Positions 1 through 6,648 of a stretch of 8,947 bases of DNA are shown piece by piece. Under the pieces are notes generated by a model. The model was given only the letters and a program-made list of their open reading frames with translations, searched no databases and was not told the DNA's origin. The stretch's first letter is position 1, and each line of letters starts with the position of its first letter. The DNA comes from Deltaproteobacteria bacterium (GTDB taxonomy: Bacteria; Desulfobacterota; Syntrophia; Syntrophales; Smithellaceae). The stretch spans positions 1 to 8,947 of the forward strand of contig JAGFXG010000032.1 in assembly GCA_017860985.1 (NCBI GenBank). Direction: 5' to 3'. The position numbers were made by a program, and so were the translations under genes.

Positions 1-1612
1 TCTGTTCATCTTTGGGGACATACCACTTGATATAATTGTGGCCAATGCCGATGGGGGCGGGTTCAACTCCGCGGAAACGACTGGAGATAATAATCAGTTC
101 ATCGGGAACATATAAAAATGTATATGGCTGATCTTCCGCCAGAATTTCCTGGAAGCGGTCGTAATATTTTTTTCGCTCGGCCTGGTTGAAGGTGCTGCGC
201 CCCTTCTCCAGCATCTCGTCTGCCTCAGGATTGTTATACGAAATAAAGTTCAGCTCTTCGGGAGCGGTTTTACTCGAATGCCATACGTCATAGGCATCGG
301 GATCAAGCGGTATCGTCCAGCCTAAAATCACAGCGTCAAATCGTCGCTTGTTGATGAAATCCGTCACAAACGCCGACCATTCCACAATGCGGATTTTTGC
401 CGAAACGCCGATTTCCTTGAGCTGGCGCTGAATAATCTCGGCGCATTTCTGCCTGGTTTCATTGCCCTGGTTGGTCAGAATTTCAAACTCAAACGGTCTA
501 CCGTCTTTTTCCAGGATGCCGTCATTGTTTGCATCTGTCCAGCCGGCCTGTTTCATCAGATCGCGCGCTTTGGCCGGATCATAATTGTAGACCTTCACTT
601 TGTCGTTGAATGCCCAGGTACCGTGCTTGTATGGCCCCGTGGCGGGCTTTCCCAGTCCCAGCAAAACCCCGCTGACAATTTCATCCTTATTAACAGCATA
701 AGAGATAGCCTGCCTGACCCGCTTATCCATAAAGAGGGGATTCTTCAGATTGTACCCCAGGTAAGTGTAAGCAAAGGCCAGATAGCGATACTTGCTGAAG
801 TTCTCTTTGAACAGATTATTATCGGTCTGTCGTGTGTATTGAAGAGGAGTCAGGCCCATCATGCCGATATTCCGGGCGCGCAGTTCCAGAAACATCGTTG
901 CGGTATCGGGGATAATGCGGGTGATCCGGCCGTCAATGTAAGGACGCCCTTCAAAATAATCCTCATTGGATACCAGAACAATCTTCTGGCCGGCAACCCA
1001 TTCTTTGAACTTATACGGCCCCGTTCCGACGGGATGACGCGAGAGCGGACTTTTAGTAATGTCTTTGCCCGCAAGCAGATGACGCGGCAGAACAGATGAA
1101 GACCAGCTGATCAATGCAGGCGCAAAGGGCTTGTCGTAGGTCACGCGGAAGGTATAATCATCCAGCGCTTCCGCCTTCTTGACTTTCAGAAAATCACCGG
1201 CATACGCCGTCGGTGTCTTGGGATCAATAATGACCTGATAGGTATAGAGAACATCGGCAGCGGTGAAGGGCTTTCCGTCATGCCAGCACACGCCTTTGCG
1301 CAGCTTAAATGTAATGACCAGGCCGTTTTTGGAAATGTCCCAGGATTCGGCAAGATCGCCCACAATATTCATGTCCTTGTCGTATTTGACAAGACCGTTA
1401 TACACCATACCCGCAACGGAATGGGACGGGGAATCGGACGCAAGAACCGGAATCAGGTTGCTGGCATCACCGATATCGCCGCGCACCAGAATGTCGCCAT
1501 AGGCAGGGGGCTTGTCCGCGGATTTCAACGAGTTGTCCTGTGGGGGTGTCTGGCTGCAGGCCGCAAGCATTACTGTCATCAACAGGGATATTATCAAGTA
1601 TGGGATACGCAT
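1..1612 (-). CDS. Dipeptide/oligopeptide ABC transporter substrate-binding lipoprotein (SBP_bac_5 family), C-terminus cut by window edge
   Basis: This protein captures peptides or similar solutes outside the inner membrane and delivers them to a Dpp/Opp-type ABC permease. The frame is open from the ATG at 1612 to the window edge, giving 537 codons without a stop. The N-terminus is a lipoprotein signal: a short hydrophobic stretch, then a lipobox LAAC with the acylated Cys at residue 19. Family hallmarks follow in order: NGLVKYD, a DLAESWD segment, the TFKLRKGVCWHDGKPFTAADV signature, VGTGPYKF, a YLGYNL segment, DKRVRQAISYAVNK, and a terminal block reading GHNYIKWYVPK. Relatives end shortly after such a block, so probably only a few residues are missing. 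The start is secure because an in-frame TAA lies at 1619-1621, just upstream. No clear Shine-Dalgarno is visible. Permease genes, if linked, would lie beyond the left edge. The exact substrate is unknown; this family also binds nickel, heme and opines. Confidence 0.93.
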   Translation of the reverse strand, partial: MRIPYLIISLLMTVMLAACSQTPPQDNSLKSADKPPAYGDILVRGDIGDASNLIPVLASDSPSHSVAGMVYNGLVKYDKDMNIVGDLAESWDISKNGLVITFKLRKGVCWHDGKPFTAADVLYTYQVIIDPKTPTAYAGDFLKVKKAEALDDYTFRVTYDKPFAPALISWSSSVLPRHLLAGKDITKSPLSRHPVGTGPYKFKEWVAGQKIVLVSNEDYFEGRPYIDGRITRIIPDTATMFLELRARNIGMMGLTPLQYTRQTDNNLFKENFSKYRYLAFAYTYLGYNLKNPLFMDKRVRQAISYAVNKDEIVSGVLLGLGKPATGPYKHGTWAFNDKVKVYNYDPAKARDLMKQAGWTDANNDGILEKDGRPFEFEILTNQGNETRQKCAEIIQRQLKEIGVSAKIRIVEWSAFVTDFINKRRFDAVILGWTIPLDPDAYDVWHSSKTAPEELNFISYNNPEADEMLEKGRSTFNQAERKKYYDRFQEILAEDQPYTFLYVPDELIIISSRFRGVEPAPIGIGHNYIKWYVPKDEQ

Positions 1613-1755
1613 TTTGTTTTAATAGCCCAGCCCGTCGTTGTTTGCAACATGATTTTATCCGCATTACAAACACCATTTTCCAAATATCTTTTAATCATTC
1701 ATTTTCGATGGATGCGTCACTTTATTTATGATACATTATCGTTAATAGACAGCTA

Positions 1756-1769
1756 TTTACATTTGTAAA
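1756..1769. promoter_or_regulatory. 14-bp palindrome TTTACA-TT-TGTAAA, possible operator
   Basis: Perfect 6-bp inverted arms separated by two bases lie 37 bp before the cyclase start codon and before its ribosome binding site. The size and symmetry suit a dimeric helix-turn-helix regulator. No regulator gene is present in the window, and the surroundings are AT-rich, so a chance palindrome is possible. Confidence 0.3.
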
Positions 1770-1792
1770 CAGGGTTTCAGCAGCATATGCGC

Positions 1793-1798
1793 AGGAGG
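1793..1798 (+). promoter_or_regulatory. Consensus ribosome binding site AGGAGG of the PAS-GGDEF gene
   Basis: A full AGGAGG sits 7 nt before the ATG at 1806. It fixes that start and predicts efficient translation. Confidence 0.85.
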
Positions 1799-1805
1799 CG
1801 AACAT

Positions 1806-4682
1806 ATGGCAGTTAAACCGAAAGCAAAAGGGAAAGCCGGGATAAAATCCAAATCAGACCTTCAAGGCCCCTCCCCAAAAAATGATATTGCTCATCTTAA
1901 TGAAGAGATGATCTCCAAAATTGGAATCGGCATACATATCATCCAGAAGGGCAGATTTGTCTTTGTGAGTCCTTTACTTCAAAAGCTTAGCGGATACTCA
2001 AAAGCCGTTCTTCTGGGGCAGAATTCTCTTGTTCATGTTCATCCCGAAGACAGAAACGTGGTTAAAGAGAAAGCGACCAAGAGCTTACAGGCTAAACGGA
2101 AAGATAGCTATGAATACAGGGTCATCAAAAAAAATGGTGATATTCTGTGGCTTCTGGAAATGGTTGTGCCCATTCAATTCAACGGGGAACGGGCCGTGCT
2201 CGGTAGTTTTATGGATATCACCGAACACAAGCGGGCGGAACTCGCCCTGTGGGAGAGTCAGAATAAGTATGGCGAAATCCTTGAAAGCATAGAAGAAGGT
2301 TATTACGAGGTAAACCTTGCCGGCAACCTTACCTTTATCAATGACGCCATCATTCGTACATGGGGGTATTCCAGAGAGGAATTGCTGGGCATGAATTACC
2401 GGCAATTTACGGATGCGGAAAACGCAATAAACCTTTTTCAAGCCTTTAACGAAGTATACCGGATGGGAAATCCCGTCAAGAACTTCGAATGGACGATTAT
2501 CAAAAAAGATGGAACAAACATGCACGTCGAAGCTTCTATTGCGCTGTATAAAGATTCATCGGGCAACATAAGAGGATTCCGCGGGGTCGGACATGACATC
2601 ACCGAGCGCAAACGTTCGGAAGAAGTACTGCGCCAGAGCGAGGAAAAATACAGAAGCATTCTGGAAAATATCCGTGAATCCTATTTTGAAGTTGACCTTG
2701 CCGGTAACTATACCTTTTTCAACAACTCACTGTGCCGGCTGACCGGATACTCCAAAGAGGAATTAGCCGGCATGAATTACAGTCAATTCTCAGAAAAAGA
2801 AACCTCAAAAATTGTCTTTGAAACGTGCAACAGAGTTTTCAAGACAGGAGAGCCCGCAGAAGGTTTCGATTGGGAATTTGCAAAAAAGGATGGCTCTAAA
2901 GGGCACGTTGAAGCGTCAATATCATTACGAAAAGATTCGGCAGGTAATCCTATTGGCTTCCTTGGACTTCTTCGTGATGTCACGGAACGCAAACGGATGG
3001 AGAAAGAGATTGTCCAGAGCGAAGAAAAATACCGAAGCATTCTGGAAAGCATCCGTGAATCCTATTTTGAAGTTGACCTTGCCGGCAACTTTACTTTTTT
3101 CAATGATTCATTATGCCGGTTGACCGGCTGCTCCAGAGAAGAACTGGTCGGCATGAATTACAGTAAATTCTCAGATACAGAAACTTCAAAAATTGTTTTT
3201 GAAACGTTTCATAAAGTATACAAGACAGGAGAACCCTCCGAAGGTTTCGATTGGCCTACCACAAGGAAAGATGGCATTAAAATATATGTTTCAGCTACGA
3301 TATCGCTGCGAAAAGATCCGGCAGGCAAACCTGTCGGATTCAGAGGAGTTCTCCGTAATGTCACCGAGCGCAAACGGATGGAAGAAGCACTGCGCCAGAG
3401 CGAGGAGAAATACAGAAGCATTCTGGAAAACATCCGTGAATCCTATTTTGAAGTTGACCTTTACGGCAATTTTACTTTTTTCAACGATTCATTATGCAGG
3501 CTGACCGGCTGCTCCAGAGAGGAACTGGTCGGCATGAATTACAGTAATTTCTCAGATACAGAAACTTCAAAGATTGTTTTTGAAACGTTTCATAAAGTAT
3601 ACAAAACAGGAAAACCCTCCGAAGGTTTCGATTGGCCCACCACAAGGAAGGACGGCATTAAAATATATGTTTCCGCTTCGATATCGTTGCGAAAAGATCC
3701 GGCAGGCAAACCTATCGGATTCAGAGGAGTTCTCCGCGATGTCACCGAGCGCAAGCGGATGGAAGAGGAACTGCGCCAGAGCGAGGAAAGACATAGAAAC
3801 ATCATCGAGCAAATGCATGACGCCTATTTTGAATTAGACCTTACCGGCAGCTTTGCTCATTTCAACAAAGCAGCGTGCCGAACATACGGCTACAACAAAG
3901 AGGAAATGCTAGGTTTAAATTACAAGCAGTACACCGATAAAGAAACCGGAAGAAAGCTATTTGAAGTGTTTACTGAACTATACAAAACAGGAATTCCGGT
4001 CAGGGCACACGCATTGGAACTCATCAAGAAAGATGGAACAAAATCATTTAACGAGATATCCGTATCTCTTATAAAAAATGAAAAAGGAGAAGCAATCGGT
4101 TTCAGGGGCATTGCGCGCGACATCACCGAACGCAAACTCAATGAAGAGCAGATCAGGCACATGGCCACCCACGATGCCCTGACGGGACTGCCGAACCGCG
4201 CGATGTTCGGCCACCTCTTGAATCAAGCCATAAAATCATCGAAGCGGCACAATTCCCAGTTGGCCGTGCTGTTCATCGACCTCGACGGCTTCAAAATCAT
4301 CAACGACACACTCGGGCACGAAGCGGGCGATGAGCTTTTAAAGACCATTGCCACACGGTTCAAGCAGGGGTTGCGGAGAATGGATGTCGTTGCCCGTCTG
4401 GGAGGAGATGAGTTTGTAATCCTGATCGAAGAGATCAATAATCCCGATCATATTGTCAAGATAGCCCAGAAGATTTTATCCGCGGCTCTTCAGCCGGTAT
4501 CTCTTATGGGCGAGGAATGCCGCGTCACGGCAAGCATCGGCATCAGCATATACCCAAAGGACGCCCCGGATGAAAAGGACCTGATTAAAACTGCGGACAG
4601 GGCCATGTATTATGCCAAGTCAGAGGGCAAGAATAATTACCAGTTCTATTCTGAAAGCATGAAGCCCCCATCCATTGAGTAG
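1806..4682 (+). CDS. Soluble diguanylate cyclase with six PAS domains and a C-terminal GGDEF domain
   Basis: Predicted to make cyclic di-GMP from two GTP in response to signals sensed by PAS domains. The 958-residue protein has a Lys-rich N-terminus (1-27) and no signal peptide or membrane segment, so it should be cytoplasmic. PAS1 covers about 36-150. Five further PAS-PAC units start at residues 156, 283, 410, 537 and 664, each exactly 127 residues and ending in a DITERK-type helical linker. The GGDEF domain begins at ALTGLPNR (791) and is intact: metal ligand D825 in FIDLDGFK, N833, D842, the GGDEF motif at 866-870, and an inhibitory I-site R857-x-x-D860 five residues before it. Product feedback inhibition is therefore expected. 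No EAL domain follows, although the ending NNYQFYSESM resembles the usual GGDEF-EAL junction. The start is fixed by AGGAGG. Ligands of the PAS units are not evident. Confidence 0.96.
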   Translation: MAVKPKAKGKAGIKSKSDLQGPSPKNDIAHLNEEMISKIGIGIHIIQKGRFVFVSPLLQKLSGYSKAVLLGQNSLVHVHPEDRNVVKEKATKSLQAKRKDSYEYRVIKKNGDILWLLEMVVPIQFNGERAVLGSFMDITEHKRAELALWESQNKYGEILESIEEGYYEVNLAGNLTFINDAIIRTWGYSREELLGMNYRQFTDAENAINLFQAFNEVYRMGNPVKNFEWTIIKKDGTNMHVEASIALYKDSSGNIRGFRGVGHDITERKRSEEVLRQSEEKYRSILENIRESYFEVDLAGNYTFFNNSLCRLTGYSKEELAGMNYSQFSEKETSKIVFETCNRVFKTGEPAEGFDWEFAKKDGSKGHVEASISLRKDSAGNPIGFLGLLRDVTERKRMEKEIVQSEEKYRSILESIRESYFEVDLAGNFTFFNDSLCRLTGCSREELVGMNYSKFSDTETSKIVFETFHKVYKTGEPSEGFDWPTTRKDGIKIYVSATISLRKDPAGKPVGFRGVLRNVTERKRMEEALRQSEEKYRSILENIRESYFEVDLYGNFTFFNDSLCRLTGCSREELVGMNYSNFSDTETSKIVFETFHKVYKTGKPSEGFDWPTTRKDGIKIYVSASISLRKDPAGKPIGFRGVLRDVTERKRMEEELRQSEERHRNIIEQMHDAYFELDLTGSFAHFNKAACRTYGYNKEEMLGLNYKQYTDKETGRKLFEVFTELYKTGIPVRAHALELIKKDGTKSFNEISVSLIKNEKGEAIGFRGIARDITERKLNEEQIRHMATHDALTGLPNRAMFGHLLNQAIKSSKRHNSQLAVLFIDLDGFKIINDTLGHEAGDELLKTIATRFKQGLRRMDVVARLGGDEFVILIEEINNPDHIVKIAQKILSAALQPVSLMGEECRVTASIGISIYPKDAPDEKDLIKTADRAMYYAKSEGKNNYQFYSESMKPPSIE
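2271..4175 (+). repeat. Tandem array of five 381-bp PAS-PAC coding units
   Basis: Units start at 2271, 2652, 3033, 3414 and 3795, each exactly 381 bp (127 codons) with no indels, inside the cyclase gene. Unit boundaries can be set at the Arg/Gly codon after the SEEKY-type linker. By eye, protein identity is about 92% between the third and fourth units (10 differences) and about 74% between the second and third. The first and fifth are clearly more diverged. The last unit runs without a gap into the GGDEF domain. Confidence 0.95.
3033..3794 (+). repeat. Near-identical adjacent pair of PAS repeats (recent duplication)
   Basis: The units 3033-3413 and 3414-3794 differ at roughly 29 of 381 bases by eye, many of them silent third-position changes. 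This is the youngest duplication in the array. Both copies share traits absent from the other units, such as GCS in place of GYS after the LTG turn and the WPTTRKDG segment. Confidence 0.9.
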
Positions 4683-4840
4683 TGTGAGCTTGAAACCATC
4701 TTCGCCTTATCAGCCGGACTTCTGGATAACCTGGAGCATGATCCTGCACAATCCAGCAAGCATGATGGTGCTTCTTATTGAAATTGTTTGCCAGTGATCA
4801 TATGGCCGGCTGGCACCGAAGACATCAGTGAATGATAGCA

Positions 4841-4857
4841 TTGACAACTGGTGTCAA
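4841..4857. promoter_or_regulatory. 17-bp palindrome TTGACAACTGGTGTCAA overlapping the -35 box, possible operator
   Basis: Arms TTGACA and TGTCAA are perfect complements around a 5-bp core, in which one further pair also matches. The site covers the -35 hexamer and part of the spacer, so a dimeric protein bound here would compete with polymerase. TTGAC-N7-GTCAA symmetry is also compatible with a MerR-like site, but the 17-bp promoter spacing is not the stretched spacing MerR activators normally use. Confidence 0.4.
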
Positions 4858-4869
4858 CTTTGGAATAAA
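4841..4869 (+). promoter_or_regulatory. Candidate sigma-70-type promoter of the dehydrogenase operon
   Basis: A perfect TTGACA (4841-4846) is followed after 17 bp by AATAAA (4864-4869, four of six to TATAAT). Transcription would start near 4876, about 25 nt before the dehydrogenase ATG at 4901. This supports that start over the in-frame ATG at 4832, which lies upstream of the promoter. The other part of the 4683-4900 spacer shows nothing convincing. Confidence 0.45.
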
Positions 4870-4889
4870 TATAGTGACTATAAAGGCCC

Positions 4890-4895
4890 GGAGGA
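4890..4895 (+). promoter_or_regulatory. Ribosome binding site GGAGGA that sets the dehydrogenase start
   Basis: GGAGGA lies 5 nt before the ATG at 4901. The longer in-frame start at 4832 has no such site and would add 23 residues not typical of the family, so 4901 is preferred. Confidence 0.8.
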
Positions 4896-4900
4896 AAGCC

Positions 4901-5911
4901 ATGAAAGCTGCAGTAATGCACGGGGCAAAAGACATCCGAACCGAAACCGTTCCCGATCCTGTTTGCGCGCCGCATGGAGTCATAATTAAAGTCAACGCCT
5001 GTGGCGTGTGCGGCTCTGATCTGCACTATTACAGGCATGACGGCCATGACGGAACTATCTTCGGACATGAATTCAGTGGCGATATTGTGGAAGTTGGCGC
5101 GGCTGTAAAGGACATCACGACAGGAACGCGCTGCACGGCGGTAGGCTTTTCTCCCTGCGGAAAATGCTACTGGTGCCGCGAAGGCAAGATGCACCGCTGT
5201 TCGGATATGGCGCTTCTCGGGTATCATTTCCCCGGTGCAATGGCCGAGTATGTGCATGTGCCTTTTGCCGCCCCGGGTCGCAGCATTTTTCCTCTACCTG
5301 AGAAACTGACTTACGAAGACGCGGCGTCAGTAGAGCCCCTGTCCATTTCTTATTTTTCCGTCAACCGTAGCCAGCCGAAAGAAAGTGAGATCGTCGCCGT
5401 CATCGGTCTGGGCGTCATCGGCCTTTACGCCATCCAGGTCCTCAAAGCCACCGGGGTGAAACAAATCCTGGCCAGCGGCCGAAGGCCGTCACGCCTGGCC
5501 GCAGCTAAAACCTGCGGCGCGGATATCGTTATCGACGCGGCCCGGGAAAATGCCGCCAAAATCATCATGGAGGCATCGGGAAATCTGGGCGTCAACACGG
5601 TTTTTGAATGCGCAGGAACGCAGATAACATTTGACCAGTGTGTCGCCGTCGCGCGCGGCGGAGGCAAGATTATGCTGGTGGGCGTCTATGAAGAACCGCT
5701 CGCTTGGCAACCCCTCTCCGCAATCAGCAAAAACCTGACCCTGATTGGCTGTCTGGGAGGCAATTTCCCGGCGGCCATCGAATTGCTCAAACAGGGCAGA
5801 GTAAAAACGCAAGACATGATTTCTCATCGCTTTTCACTGGATGAGGCCGCGGAGGCTTTTCGAACACAGGATGCAGATCCGACTGCAATCAAGGTGATGA
5901 TCAAACCCTGA
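4901..5911 (+). CDS. Zinc-dependent medium-chain alcohol/polyol dehydrogenase (threonine/sorbitol dehydrogenase-like)
   Basis: Expected to oxidise a secondary alcohol or polyol with NAD(P)+ in the cytoplasm. Its 336 residues match the family length. Catalytic zinc ligands are visible as C37 (GVCGSD), H56-E57 (GHEFSG) and E145 (EPL). Structural zinc is held by C86, C89, C92 and C100 in CGKCYWCREGKMHRC. The Rossmann fold carries GLGVIG at 169-174. After the second strand the sequence reads ASGRRPSRL: the acidic residue that normally binds the adenosine ribose of NAD is missing and Arg194/195 follow Gly193, which hints at NADP preference. First gene of a three-gene operon, ending 9 bp before the next start, with a palindrome over its promoter. 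The substrate cannot be told; threonine, sorbitol, butanediol and other polyols are all possible in this family. Confidence 0.93.
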   Translation: MKAAVMHGAKDIRTETVPDPVCAPHGVIIKVNACGVCGSDLHYYRHDGHDGTIFGHEFSGDIVEVGAAVKDITTGTRCTAVGFSPCGKCYWCREGKMHRCSDMALLGYHFPGAMAEYVHVPFAAPGRSIFPLPEKLTYEDAASVEPLSISYFSVNRSQPKESEIVAVIGLGVIGLYAIQVLKATGVKQILASGRRPSRLAAAKTCGADIVIDAARENAAKIIMEASGNLGVNTVFECAGTQITFDQCVAVARGGGKIMLVGVYEEPLAWQPLSAISKNLTLIGCLGGNFPAAIELLKQGRVKTQDMISHRFSLDEAAEAFRTQDADPTAIKVMIKP

Positions 5912-5920
5912 GGGTGAACC

Positions 5921-6628
5921 ATGCATGAAGAATATTTAAAACCCACAGAATTTATTGACAGCGATTCGCCGGAGGTTCAGGCCTTTGTTCAAGGATCCGT
6001 TGGCGGTGAGACGGCGCCACGGGAAAAAGCCATCAGGTTATACTATGCCGTTCGAGATGGAATCTATTACGATCCTTATCGGATTGAAGCGTCTAGAGAC
6101 GCTTTCAAGGCAAGCACCATCCTTCGACAGGGATATGGTTACTGCGTAACCAAAGCGGTTGTTCTCGCCGCCGTTTTGCGGGCAGAAGGCATTCCCTGCA
6201 AACTTCATTTTGCCGATGTCCGCAATCATCTGTCAACAGAGCGGCTCAAAAAAATGATGCAGACAGATACATTTTACTACCACGGTTACAATGATATCTG
6301 GCTCGATGGACGATGGATCAAGGTTACTCCGACGTTCAATCTGTCACTGTGCAAAAAGTTCAGGGTAAAGCCGCTGGATTTCGACGGCGTCAACGATGCG
6401 ATTCTTCATTCCTGCGATCTGGAAGGACGCCGTCACATGGAATACATCACGGATCACGGATCTTTTGCCGACCTGCCCTACGACGAGATTATCAACACCT
6501 TTCTGACCTGCTACGGTGACGCGGTAAAAACTTACCTGGCGCGTAAAAACCACGGCGGAGATTTTGAACACGAAGCGCAACGGGAAAACGCAGCAGAGCA
6601 AGTGGAAAATCAACAACGCCATGAATGA
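5921..6628 (+). CDS. Transglutaminase-like (papain-fold) family protein
   Basis: A 235-residue cytoplasmic protein with no signal peptide. The core spans about 30-145: a helix ending in DGIYYDPY, the nucleophile segment GYGYCVTKA with Cys75 at a helix start, a VLRAEGIPCKL segment, then YYHGYNDIWLDGRW with His121. These match the order of the transglutaminase/protease-like fold (COG1305 type), whose members hydrolyse or transfer amide bonds. The position of the usual catalytic Asp is Thr136 (KVTPTFN), so the triad is non-canonical. The C-terminal 25-30 residues are charged and probably disordered. The ATG lies 9 bp after the dehydrogenase stop, and its ribosome binding site GAGGGTG overlaps that stop, which suggests translational coupling. 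Its place between two oxidoreductases suggests it handles an intermediate or partner of theirs, which is inference. Real enzymatic activity is unproven. Confidence 0.85.
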   Translation: MHEEYLKPTEFIDSDSPEVQAFVQGSVGGETAPREKAIRLYYAVRDGIYYDPYRIEASRDAFKASTILRQGYGYCVTKAVVLAAVLRAEGIPCKLHFADVRNHLSTERLKKMMQTDTFYYHGYNDIWLDGRWIKVTPTFNLSLCKKFRVKPLDFDGVNDAILHSCDLEGRRHMEYITDHGSFADLPYDEIINTFLTCYGDAVKTYLARKNHGGDFEHEAQRENAAEQVENQQRHE

Positions 6629-6636
6629 AAGAATAC

Positions 6637-6642
6637 TAAGGA
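6637..6642 (+). promoter_or_regulatory. Ribosome binding site TAAGGA favouring a GTG start
   Basis: TAAGGA ends 6 nt before the GTG at 6649, a good distance. The in-frame ATG at 6661 is 18 nt away, which is too far. GTG is therefore the likely start of the flavoprotein, adding the four residues MISK. Confidence 0.65.
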
Positions 6643-6648
6643 ACAACC

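Larger units (their letters stand above)
1613..1805. promoter_or_regulatory. Divergent intergenic region with candidate promoters for both flanking genes
   Basis: This 193-bp AT-rich spacer separates two divergent genes, so it must hold or sit near both promoters. For the plus-strand cyclase the best match is TTGCAA at 1642-1647, 17 bp, then TACAAA at 1665-1670. An isolated TATGAT at 1727-1732 has no good -35. For the minus-strand binding protein, TTGGAA (1683-1678) lies 18 bp from GATAAA (1659-1654). All are four-of-six type matches, so assignments are weak. If both are real, the two polymerase sites overlap between 1642 and 1683. Confidence 0.3.

Noticed and set aside
623..1768. Plus-strand open frames of up to 162 codons at 623-1099, 1263-1502 and 1280-1768
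   Set aside because: They lie antisense to the continuous binding-protein frame, which has a lipobox and family motifs throughout. They show no recognisable domain.
2271..4175. Tandem repeats as a possible CRISPR or noncoding satellite array
   Set aside because: The period is 381 bp, a whole number of codons, in one open frame with conserved PAS motifs. It has no short repeat/spacer structure.
2029..4438. Several repeated out-of-frame ORFs (for example 2812-3123, 3193-3504 and 3574-3837), similar to one another
   Set aside because: Their similarity simply mirrors the tandem PAS repeats in another frame. The main 958-residue frame explains the region.
4758..4773. AAGCA/TGCTT hairpin as terminator of the PAS-GGDEF gene
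   Set aside because: The stem is only 5 bp with a weak pyrimidine tail and no T run, which is too weak to call.
4832..4900. Longer N-terminus for the dehydrogenase starting at the ATG at 4832
   Set aside because: There is no ribosome binding site, the extra 23 residues are not typical of the family, and the start lies upstream of the probable promoter. GGAGGA points to 4901.
4775..5257. Minus-strand 160-codon ORF opposite the dehydrogenase start
   Set aside because: It overlaps the promoter and the zinc-binding coding region of a well-supported gene on the other strand, and shows no motif.
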